31,677 nt of DNA, taken from the NCBI GenBank assembly GCA_905203555.1, contig CAJKWK010000030.1, positions 1 through 31,677 on the forward strand. Reading direction: 5' to 3'. The translations under genes and the position numbers were made by a program. The notes below the pieces were generated by a model. It made no database searches. It saw only the letters and a list, made by a program, of their open reading frames with translations, and was not told the DNA's origin. Below are positions 16,002-23,003 of this stretch, piece after piece (position 1 is the first letter of the stretch; every line of letters begins with the position of its first letter). The stretch comes from an uncultured Lachnospiraceae bacterium (GTDB lineage Bacteria > Bacillota > Clostridia > Lachnospirales > Lachnospiraceae).

Positions 16002-17831
16002 TCATTTATTTATGTTGCTGCGTTTACGCATTCTTGCATCCAGGATTTTTTTACGGATACGGAGAGTCTTTGGTGTAACTTCCAAAAGTTCATCAGTATC
16101 AATAAAGTCCAAAGCCTGTTCCAAACTGAGAATACGAGGCGGTGTTAAACGGAGCGCCTCATCCGCACTGGAAGAACGAGTATTCGTCAGGTGTTTTGTT
16201 TTGCAGACATTCAGTTCAATATCTTCCGCCTTTCCATTTTGTCCAATGACCATTCCGGCATATACTTTTTCACCGGCTCCGATAAAGAGGGTTCCACGTT
16301 CCTGAGCGCTGTACAAACCGTAGGTAACGGATTCGCCGGTTTCAAATGCGATCAGAGAGCCTTGTTTCCGGTATTGAATGTCGCCTTTGTATGGCGCATA
16401 TCCATCAAAGCTGGTATTTAAGATTCCGTTTCCCTTTGTATCTGTCATGAATTCTCCCCGGTAGCCGATCAATCCACGAGCCGGGATAGAGAATTCCAGA
16501 CGGGTATAGCCGCCGTTGGAAGTGCCCATGCTGCGGAGTTCTCCTTTACGCTGGCTTAATTTATCAATGACAGTTCCGGTAAATTCATCCGGTACATCTA
16601 CATAAGCAAGCTCCATAGGTTCCAGTTTTTTGCCATTTTCATCTGTGTGGTAGAGCACCTCAGCTTTACTTACAGCAAATTCATAGCCTTCCCGACGCAT
16701 ATTTTCAATCAGAACAGACAGATGCAGCTCTCCACGGCCGGATACTTTGAAACTATCCGCACTGTCAGTTTCCTCTACACGCAGGCTGACATCAGTATTT
16801 AATTCGCGGAGCAGACGGTCACGCAAATGACGGGATGTTACATATTTACCTTCCTGTCCGGCAAACGGACTGTCATTTACGATAAAGTTCATGGAAATTG
16901 TCGGCTCAGAAATCTTCTGGAATGGAATCGCCTCCGGATTTTCCGGGGAACAAATGGTATCTCCGATCGAAATATTGGAAATACCGGAAATTGCAACGAT
17001 GGATCCAATTCCAGCCTCCTTAACTTCTACTTTATTTAATCCGTCAAATTCATATAATTTGCTGATTTTTACTTTCTGCTGTTTGTCTGGGTCGTGGTGG
17101 TTGACGAGGATCATATCCTGATTGACAGAAATGGTTCCGTTATCTACTTTACCAACACCGATACGTCCCACATATTCATTGTAGTCGATGGTACTGATGA
17201 GAACCTGAGTCGGAGCCTCCGGGTCACCTTCCGGCGCCGGGATATAGTCAATGATGGTTTCAAATAATGGTTCCATGTTTTTCTCTTCATCGGTCAGATC
17301 CAGAACTGCGATTCCGGATTTTGCAGAGGCATAGACAAATGGACAGTCAAGCTGTTCATCAGAAGCATCCAAATCCATAAATAATTCAAGAACCTCATCG
17401 ATTACTTCATCCGGACGAGCCTCCGGACGGTCGATTTTGTTGATGCAGACAATGACAGGCAGATTCATTTCCAAGGCTTTTCTTAAAACGAATTTTGTCT
17501 GCGGCATAGCGCCCTCAAATGCATCTACGACCAGAATAACGCCGTTTACCATCTTCAGTACACGTTCCACTTCACCGCCGAAGTCAGCATGTCCCGGCGT
17601 ATCGATGATATTGATCTTTGTTCCTTTGTAGAAAACAGCAGTATTTTTTGAGAGGATTGTAATGCCTCGTTCCCGCTCAATATCATTGGAATCCATGACA
17701 CGTTCTGCAACGTCCTGATTCTCGCGAAATACACCGCTTTGTTTCAAAAGCTCATCGACCAAAGTAGTTTTACCATGATCAACATGAGCGATAATTGCAA
17801 TATTTCTTACATCTTCACGTTTTGTTTTCAT
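16002..17831 (-). CDS. typA: Ribosome-associated translational GTPase TypA/BipA
   Basis: A 609-residue translation-factor GTPase related to EF-G, which binds the ribosome and helps 50S assembly and stress or cold adaptation. The G motifs are clear: G1 AHVDHGKTT (15-23), G2 in RERGITI, G3 DTPGHADF, G4 NKID and G5 SAKSG. The EF-G-like domains and the BipA-specific C-terminal domain follow, with GRGELHLSVLIENMRREG marking domain III. The ATG at 17831 with AGGAAG upstream is preferred to a GTG three codons earlier. It has a promoter at 17880-17907 and its own terminator, so it is monocistronic. Divergent from ssb. Stop codon TGA. Confidence 0.98.
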   Translation of the reverse strand: MKTKREDVRNIAIIAHVDHGKTTLVDELLKQSGVFRENQDVAERVMDSNDIERERGITILSKNTAVFYKGTKINIIDTPGHADFGGEVERVLKMVNGVILVVDAFEGAMPQTKFVLRKALEMNLPVIVCINKIDRPEARPDEVIDEVLELFMDLDASDEQLDCPFVYASAKSGIAVLDLTDEEKNMEPLFETIIDYIPAPEGDPEAPTQVLISTIDYNEYVGRIGVGKVDNGTISVNQDMILVNHHDPDKQQKVKISKLYEFDGLNKVEVKEAGIGSIVAISGISNISIGDTICSPENPEAIPFQKISEPTISMNFIVNDSPFAGQEGKYVTSRHLRDRLLRELNTDVSLRVEETDSADSFKVSGRGELHLSVLIENMRREGYEFAVSKAEVLYHTDENGKKLEPMELAYVDVPDEFTGTVIDKLSQRKGELRSMGTSNGGYTRLEFSIPARGLIGYRGEFMTDTKGNGILNTSFDGYAPYKGDIQYRKQGSLIAFETGESVTYGLYSAQERGTLFIGAGEKVYAGMVIGQNGKAEDIELNVCKTKHLTNTRSSSADEALRLTPPRILSLEQALDFIDTDELLEVTPKTLRIRKKILDARMRKRSNINK

Positions 17832-17879
17832 AATTAACACTCTTCCTGTTTAAAAACTTCATACAGTTACAACTTTTAC

Positions 17880-17907
17880 ATTTTACCATAAAAATATAAA
17901 TTTACAA
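17880..17907 (-). promoter_or_regulatory. Predicted promoter of typA
   Basis: On the minus strand TTGTAA (complement of 17902-17907) and TAAAAT (complement of 17880-17885) are 16 bases apart, with TGG just before the -10. The predicted leader is about 40 bases. Confidence 0.6.
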
Positions 17908-18059
17908 GCACTAGTAGTATTGTTTTTTTGTTCTTCTCGACAAACCTTGCCACAGGATGTCGAACGATTGATTCAAAAATAGGTTCTTTAAATGATTTTT
18001 CTGCATAGACTTAGTATTGACTTAAAATACCAGACAGAGGAAGGGAGAATTACAAAATT

Positions 18060-18707
18060 ATGTCAGATAAGATAATTGAAAACAACCAGGTGACGATTAT
18101 GGGAGAGGTGGCGTCTCCGTTTACATACAGCCACGAAGTATTTGGAGAAGGGTTCTATATGGTAGATGTGTTGGTCAAACGTCTGAGCAATTCAGAAGAC
18201 CGGATTCCATTGATGATTTCCGAACGTCTCATAGATGTGAGTCAGGATTACACAGGAGAGTTTATTATGGTTTCCGGGCAGTTTCGATCCTATAATCGCC
18301 ACGAAGAGCAGAAAAACCGATTGGTTTTATCTGTATTTGTACGGGAAGTAGAGTTTATAGAGGAAGAATTGGATGGGGCAAAAACAAATCATATTCTGCT
18401 GGAAGGATATATTTGTAAAAAACCAATTTATCGAAAGACTCCGTTGGGAAGAGAAATTGCAGACCTGTTGCTTGCAGTTAATCGCCCATACGGAAAATCC
18501 GATTATATTCCCTGTATCTGCTGGGGGAGAAATGCCAGATTTGCATCCGGTTTTGAAGTAGGAGAACATGTACAGATTCTCGGAAGGATCCAGAGCAGAG
18601 ATTATGTGAAGAAATTGTCTGAGACAGAGACACAGATGCGGACAGCTTATGAAGTATCTGTCAGTAAATTGGAGTGTATAGATATAGAAGAAAATCAATC
18701 CTGTTGA
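18060..18707 (+). CDS. Single-stranded DNA-binding protein with two OB-fold modules
   Basis: A 215-residue protein that appears to hold two OB-fold units in tandem. The first (about 8-105, VTIMGEVASPFTYSHEVFGE onward) is divergent. The second (about 112-205) has the classical SSB pattern: G-Y-I-C-K-K-P, R-K-T-P-L-G-R-E, DYIPCICWGRNA and GRIQSRDY. It lacks the acidic C-terminal tip (DDDIPF-like) through which the main SSB recruits partners, ending instead in IDIEENQSC. This suggests a secondary SSB or primosome-like protein rather than the replicative SSB. AAGGGAG lies about 13 bases before the ATG, a slightly long spacing. A terminator follows, separating it from dapB. Confidence 0.8.
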   Translation: MSDKIIENNQVTIMGEVASPFTYSHEVFGEGFYMVDVLVKRLSNSEDRIPLMISERLIDVSQDYTGEFIMVSGQFRSYNRHEEQKNRLVLSVFVREVEFIEEELDGAKTNHILLEGYICKKPIYRKTPLGREIADLLLAVNRPYGKSDYIPCICWGRNARFASGFEVGEHVQILGRIQSRDYVKKLSETETQMRTAYEVSVSKLECIDIEENQSC

Positions 18708-18723
18708 TTTCAAAGAGTTTGTG

Positions 18724-18773
18724 AAAAGGATATCATTTCTTGTAGATTTTTTTCAAGTGTGATATCCTTTTTG
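18724..18773 (+). terminator. Intrinsic terminator after the tandem-OB ssb gene
   Basis: Arms 18725-18735 (AAAGGATATCA) and 18760-18770 are exact complements, with an inner CTTG/CAAG helix, followed by a T-run. It ends the ssb transcript before dapB. Confidence 0.8.
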
Positions 18774-18815
18774 TGTGTGAAATTGTAATAGAACAGATAA
18801 TTGGAGGACAAGATT

Positions 18816-19574
18816 ATGATAAAAGCAATGATGCATGGATGTAATGGAAGAATGGGGCAGATGATTTCGAATCTGGTCAAAGAGGATGAACAGATCGACA
18901 TCGTGGCAGGAGTCGATACATATCTGGGGATTCAGAATTCCTATCCTGTGTTTGCATCAATTGATGAATGTGATGTAGAGGTAGATGTCGTGATCGATTT
19001 TTCAAATGTTTCTGCGGTGGACGGAGTATTGGAGTATTGTGCGGCGAAGAAAATTCCGCTTGTATTATGTACAACAGGGCTTTCAGAAGTGCAGCTGCAG
19101 AAAATGAAAGAAGTATCTGAAAAGACCGCAGTCTTGAAGTCAGCCAATATGTCTATGGGAATTAATTTATTAATGAAACTTCTTAAGGACGCTGTGAAAG
19201 TGCTGGGACCGGCAGGATATGATGTCGAATTAGTAGAAAAGCATCACAATCAGAAACTGGACGCACCAAGCGGAACTGCATTGGCTCTGGCTGATTCTAT
19301 GAATGAAGCAATGGATGGCGCATATGAGTATGTGTATGACAGAAGTCAGGTAAGAAGGAAACGAGAGAAAAAGGAAATGGGAATTTCAGCAGTCCGCGGA
19401 GGTACAATTGTGGGCGAACATGAAGTGCTTTTTGCAGGCGCAGATGAAGTGATTGAGTTCAAACATACCGCATATTCCAGAAGTGTATTTGGAAAAGGAG
19501 CAGTAGAAGCGGCAAAGTTTTTGGCGGGAAAACCGGCAGGAATGTATGACATGAGTGATGTGATTCAGTTTTAG
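18816..19574 (+). CDS. dapB: 4-hydroxy-tetrahydrodipicolinate reductase
   Basis: A 252-residue reductase that uses NAD(P)H to form tetrahydrodipicolinate in the diaminopimelate/lysine branch, supplying the peptidoglycan cross-link precursor. The nucleotide-binding loop is GCNGRMG (8-14). The catalytic segment EKHHNQKLDAPSGTA includes H143 and H144, the signature Lys and the PSGT substrate loop. The ATG at 18816 has GGAGG eight bases upstream; an in-frame TTG at 18801 overlaps that site. dapA is not adjacent here. fbp follows after about 40 bp with no evident terminator, so the two may be co-transcribed although they are unrelated in pathway. Confidence 0.97.
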   Translation: MIKAMMHGCNGRMGQMISNLVKEDEQIDIVAGVDTYLGIQNSYPVFASIDECDVEVDVVIDFSNVSAVDGVLEYCAAKKIPLVLCTTGLSEVQLQKMKEVSEKTAVLKSANMSMGINLLMKLLKDAVKVLGPAGYDVELVEKHHNQKLDAPSGTALALADSMNEAMDGAYEYVYDRSQVRRKREKKEMGISAVRGGTIVGEHEVLFAGADEVIEFKHTAYSRSVFGKGAVEAAKFLAGKPAGMYDMSDVIQF

Positions 19575-19620
19575 ATAGTGATTTGGTGATAAAAACGGAA
19601 GGATAAATGGGGAAATGGGA

Positions 19621-21594
19621 ATGAAAACAGAGGAACAAAGATATCTGGAGCGGATGTCTGATCTGTATCCTACAATTGCAGCAGCATCTACGGAGATTAT
19701 TAATCTGCAGGCGATTTTAAATCTGCCGAAGGGAACAGAGCATTTTATTACAGATGTCCATGGAGAGTATGAGGCGTTTTCACATGTGCTGAAAAATGGT
19801 TCCGGGTCAGTAAGACGTAAGATTGAAGAGGTCTTTGGCAATACTTTGACAAAGCAGGACAAAAAAGAATTGGCAACGCTGATTTATTATCCAAAAGAAA
19901 AGATGGCTCAGGTGAAAAAGCAGGAGTCAAATATGGATGACTGGTATTCTATTCATCTGTATCGTCTGGTAGAGGTGAGCAAGCGTGTTGCAAGCAAGTA
20001 CACCCGTTCCAAGGTGCGGAAGGCGCTGCCGAAGGATTTTGCCTATGTCATTGAAGAACTGATTACAGAAAAGGCAGAACTAACAGATAAGGAATCCTAT
20101 TATAATGAAATTATTACGACAATCATCCGGATCAATCGAGCGGAAGAGTTTATTGCGGCGCTTTCAGAGTTAATTCAGCGCCTGGTTGTAGATCATCTGC
20201 ATATTGTAGGAGACATTTATGACAGAGGTCCCGGTCCTCATATTATTATGGATAAGCTCCTGAAATATCATTCGCTGGATATTCAGTGGGGAAACCACGA
20301 TGTGCTCTGGATGGGAGCGGCAGCAGGGCAGCAGACTTGTATTGCAAATGTCATCCGCATTTGTGCCAGATATGATAATCTGGATATTTTGGAAGATGGA
20401 TATGGAATTAATTTGCTGCCGCTTGCTACATTTGCATTGCGGGTATACAAAAAGGATCCATGCAAGTGTTTTGAATTAAAGGGAATTACACCGGAAAATA
20501 CCTCTGAAGTGGAAATGAACATGCGGATGCACAAAGCAATTTCAATCATTCAGTTTAAGTTGGAAGGCCAGACCATTCAAAGGCAGAAAGGGTTTGGACT
20601 GGAAGACCGGGCACTGCTGCACCGGATTGATTACAAGGCAGGAACGATTGAACTGAATGGAAAAGAGTACCGGCTTTTGGATACGTATTTTCCGACGATT
20701 GATCCGGATCATCCGTATGAATTGACGAATGAAGAGCAGGATATCATGGACCGTCTGGAGCGGGCGTTTCTCGGATGTGAAAAGTTACAGGAACATATGC
20801 GTCTGCTGCTGTCAAAGGGTGGTCTTTATAAAGTACATAATGGCAATCTTTTGTATCATGGCTGTGTGCCGTTGAACGAAGACGGTAGTCTGAAGGAAAT
20901 TGAGCTGTTTGGAAAACGTTATAAAGGCAGGTCTTTGTATGATGCGTTGGATCGGTATGTGAGAAAAGGATTTTTTGCAATTGAGCCGAAGGAACGAGAA
21001 AACGGAAAAGATATTATGTGGTATATCTGGCTGAGCGCCAATTCTCCGTTGTTCGGAAAAGATAAGATGGCAACGTTTGAACGGTATTTTCTGGCGGAAA
21101 AGGAAACACATGTAGAAAATAAAAATCCGTATTATGAATTGCTTGAAAAAGAAGAAGTTATAAATCGGATTTTTGAAGAATTCGGATTATCTCCGGAAGA
21201 TGCATATATTGTAAACGGACATGTTCCGGTAAAACGTAAAAATGGAGAGAGTCCGGTAAAGTGCAATGGTAAAGTGCTGGTAATTGACGGCGGTTTTTCC
21301 AAGGCATATCAGAAAGAAACCGGAATTGCGGGCTATACGCTCGTATATAATTCTTATGGGCTCAGGTTGGTCGCACATGAACCGTTTGAATCTACGGAGG
21401 CGGCGATTGAAAAGGGAAGTGACATACATTCAGAGACAACGGTGATCAAACGCATATTTGATCGACGTTTGGTGGGAGATACGGATGCGGGACAGGAGAT
21501 CCGGGAGCAGATTGCAGACCTGGAAAAACTTCTGGAGGCATATCGAAGTGGTGAAATTAAAGAAAAATATAATGCTGTAAAATATATTTTTTAA
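19621..21594 (+). CDS. fbp: Fructose-1,6-bisphosphatase, class III
   Basis: A 657-residue class III FBPase, the Bacillota type unrelated to class I enzymes. It removes the C1 phosphate of fructose-1,6-bisphosphate in gluconeogenesis. It has metallophosphoesterase-like metal motifs: TDVHGEYEAF near the N-terminus, then GDIYDRGP and WGNHD, and a C-terminal NGHVPVK. Length fits the family (about 640-670). Two ATGs lie six bases apart; 19621 is preferred because GGGG is about 8 bases upstream, while 19615 is too close. Cytosolic. With HPr kinase and glucokinase in the same window it belongs to central carbon control, though not to the same operon. Confidence 0.97.
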   Translation: MKTEEQRYLERMSDLYPTIAAASTEIINLQAILNLPKGTEHFITDVHGEYEAFSHVLKNGSGSVRRKIEEVFGNTLTKQDKKELATLIYYPKEKMAQVKKQESNMDDWYSIHLYRLVEVSKRVASKYTRSKVRKALPKDFAYVIEELITEKAELTDKESYYNEIITTIIRINRAEEFIAALSELIQRLVVDHLHIVGDIYDRGPGPHIIMDKLLKYHSLDIQWGNHDVLWMGAAAGQQTCIANVIRICARYDNLDILEDGYGINLLPLATFALRVYKKDPCKCFELKGITPENTSEVEMNMRMHKAISIIQFKLEGQTIQRQKGFGLEDRALLHRIDYKAGTIELNGKEYRLLDTYFPTIDPDHPYELTNEEQDIMDRLERAFLGCEKLQEHMRLLLSKGGLYKVHNGNLLYHGCVPLNEDGSLKEIELFGKRYKGRSLYDALDRYVRKGFFAIEPKERENGKDIMWYIWLSANSPLFGKDKMATFERYFLAEKETHVENKNPYYELLEKEEVINRIFEEFGLSPEDAYIVNGHVPVKRKNGESPVKCNGKVLVIDGGFSKAYQKETGIAGYTLVYNSYGLRLVAHEPFESTEAAIEKGSDIHSETTVIKRIFDRRLVGDTDAGQEIREQIADLEKLLEAYRSGEIKEKYNAVKYIF

Positions 21595-21627
21595 AATCGA
21601 TGTATATTTGCTGGCAAATTGCAGATA

Positions 21628-21660
21628 TTACTCCTAGAAAAAATATTTGAAAGGGAGTAA
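21628..21660 (+). promoter_or_regulatory. Hairpin that could mask the lipoprotein ribosome-binding site
   Basis: TTACTCCT (21628-21635) can pair with GGGAGTAA (21653-21660), the stretch containing the GGGAG Shine-Dalgarno; the last pair would be G-U. The loop is 17 A-rich bases. Forming this stem would hide the ribosome-binding site. The pairing is seen in the sequence; regulation is inference. Confidence 0.45.
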
Positions 21661-21668
21661 TGAAAAAT

Positions 21669-21974
21669 ATGAAAAAATGGGTTGTTTTATTAGTATGTGT
21701 CCTTGCGTTAGGAAGTATGACCGGATGTGGAAATCGCGATGATTCTGTTGATGGAGCAGATAACGGAACTACGAATACAATGGACTCGACCGACAAGGCA
21801 AATACAACTGACAAGGCAGATACGACCGATAAAACAAATACAACTGACAAAGCAAATACGACCGATAAAGGTGATGGTGTGATGGATGAAGCAGTCCATG
21901 ATGTGACAGATGGGATTAATGATGTGACAGATGACCTTACGGATGGAGATGTTCGCTCTGAACAAACCCGTTAG
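21669..21974 (+). CDS. Small repeat-containing lipoprotein
   Basis: A 101-residue predicted lipoprotein of unknown role. The N-terminus is a type II signal peptide: two Lys, a hydrophobic stretch VVLLVCVLALG, then a lipobox ending MTGC with C20 as the lipidated residue. The mature part is acidic and low complexity. It contains four 6-residue units of the form DK(A/T)(N/D)TT, then VHDVTDGINDVTDDLTDGD, which also looks repetitive. There is no Trp or aromatic core after the signal, so it is probably an extended, disordered surface chain. ATG 21669 lies 11 bases after GGGAG; ATG 21660 is only 2 bases away. Both would give the same mature protein. It is followed by a strong terminator. Confidence 0.8.
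   Translation: MKKWVVLLVCVLALGSMTGCGNRDDSVDGADNGTTNTMDSTDKANTTDKADTTDKTNTTDKANTTDKGDGVMDEAVHDVTDGINDVTDDLTDGDVRSEQTR
21792..21863 (+). repeat. Four tandem 18-bp units in the lipoprotein gene
   Basis: Four consecutive 18-base units start at 21792, 21810, 21828 and 21846. Units one and two share GACAAGGCA; units three and four differ mostly at third codon positions. They encode DKANTT, DKADTT, DKTNTT and DKANTT. Purifying selection on the peptide or old duplication would both fit. Confidence 0.9.
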
Positions 21975-21982
21975 AACAGCAG

Positions 21983-22024
21983 GAACCGGAGAACGAAATG
22001 ATGTTCTCCGGTTCTTTTTTTTTC
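21983..22024 (+). terminator. Intrinsic terminator after the lipoprotein gene
   Basis: A perfect 12-bp stem (GAACCGGAGAAC at 21983-21994, complement at 22003-22014) with an 8-base loop is followed by about nine T. It is one of the strongest terminators in the window and isolates the lipoprotein gene from hisA. Confidence 0.93.
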
Positions 22025-22047
22025 TTTTGTTTTTGGAATATCTATGG

Positions 22048-22053
22048 TAAAAT
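22048..22053 (+). promoter_or_regulatory. Possible extended -10 promoter of hisA
   Basis: TGG followed by TAAAAT (22048-22053) lies just after the lipoprotein terminator. The -35 region 17 bases upstream is the weak TTTTGT. The position suits a separate hisA transcript with a leader of about 45 bases. Confidence 0.4.
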
Positions 22054-22103
22054 GTCAAAATAAAAATAACAGCAGAAAAAGAATTCGAAATGAGGCGGGA
22101 AAG

Positions 22104-22895
22104 ATGAGATTCAGACCATGTATAGACATTCACAATGGAAAAGTGAAACAGATTGTGGGCGGCAGTTTGACGGATCGGGGAGATTTGGCAGACTGTAATT
22201 TTGAGTCCGAGCAGGATGCGGCGTGGTATGCGGCACTGTACAAAAAGGACGGCTTACAAGGCGGACATATTATTTTGTTGAATCCGGTTACTTCTATATA
22301 CTATGAGGAGACAAAACGACAGGCAATGGAGGCATTGGCAGCCTATCCGGGAGGTCTTCAGATCGGTGGGGGGATTACTGCTGAGAATGCGGCGGAATAT
22401 CTGGATGCAGGAGCAAGTCATGTGATTGTTACTTCTTATGTGTTTCAAAATGGAAGACTGAACCGAGAGAATCTGCAAAAATTAAAATCAGCAGTGGGAA
22501 AAGAACATATTGTACTGGATGTCAGCTGTCGGAAAAAGGAAGGTGCGTATTATATTGTGACAGATCGCTGGCAGAAGTTTACTGAGGTGAAACTGGATGC
22601 AGAGGTTCTGGATGAATTGGCAGGATATTGCAGTGAATATCTGGTACATGGAGTGGACGTAGAAGGAAAGTCTGCAGGTATGGAAGAAGGGCTGGTTACT
22701 GTTTTGAGTGACTGGGCTAAGATCCCGATTACTTATGCCGGCGGAATTGGTACGATGGAAGAACTGCAGCGGTTTCAAAAGATTAGCCGGGGAAAGCTGG
22801 ATTTCACGATTGGAAGCGCTCTGGATTTGTTTGGTGGGGAACTTCCGTATGAAGAGATGATACGAAACTGTAAAGGTTTTATGAATAAGATATGA
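22104..22895 (+). CDS. hisA: HisA-type isomerase of the eukaryotic HIS6 subfamily
   Basis: A 263-residue ProFAR isomerase, the fourth step enzyme of histidine synthesis (an Amadori rearrangement on a TIM barrel). It resembles fungal HIS6 more than ordinary bacterial HisA: CIDIHNGKVKQIVGGS near the start, VIVTSYVF, LDVSCRKKEG, HGVDVEGKSAGME, TYAGGIGT and GSALDLFGG near the end. The paired catalytic Asp residues are those in CIDIH and HGVDVEG. The start at 22104 follows GAGGCGGGAAAG. It stands alone, with a terminator before it and secA after it, and no other his gene is in the window. Histidine genes elsewhere in the genome would be expected. Assignment to the HIS6 branch is from motif comparison by eye. 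Confidence 0.9.
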   Translation: MRFRPCIDIHNGKVKQIVGGSLTDRGDLADCNFESEQDAAWYAALYKKDGLQGGHIILLNPVTSIYYEETKRQAMEALAAYPGGLQIGGGITAENAAEYLDAGASHVIVTSYVFQNGRLNRENLQKLKSAVGKEHIVLDVSCRKKEGAYYIVTDRWQKFTEVKLDAEVLDELAGYCSEYLVHGVDVEGKSAGMEEGLVTVLSDWAKIPITYAGGIGTMEELQRFQKISRGKLDFTIGSALDLFGGELPYEEMIRNCKGFMNKI

Positions 22896-22900
22896 ATTTG

Positions 22901-22929
22901 TTGAATTTGACATCATATGGTGCTAAAAT
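22901..22929 (+). promoter_or_regulatory. Predicted promoter of secA
   Basis: TTGAAT (22901-22906) and TAAAAT (22924-22929) are 17 bases apart, with TGC just before the -10 box. A nearby TTGACA at 22907 has no suitably spaced -10. The leader would be about 65 bases. Confidence 0.6.
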
Positions 22930-23003
22930 GAAATTTAAAGTGTGCAAAAAACATTCTGAAACAGAAAAGAAATAGTAAAGAGACAAGGAGTTAATTGCAG
23001 GTT

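Noticed and set aside
17938..17973. TCGACA/TGTCGA inverted repeat between typA and ssb
   Set aside because: Arms are only 6 bases with a 15-base gap and no T-run; too weak to call an operator or terminator.
18014..18030. TTGACT before the tandem-OB ssb gene as a -35 box
   Set aside because: No acceptable -10 lies 16-18 bases downstream, and the overlapping TAAAAT has no good -35, so no promoter was called.
21792..21863. Short repeats as a CRISPR array
   Set aside because: The units are 18 bp, directly adjacent without spacers, in frame, and encode a lipoprotein repeat.
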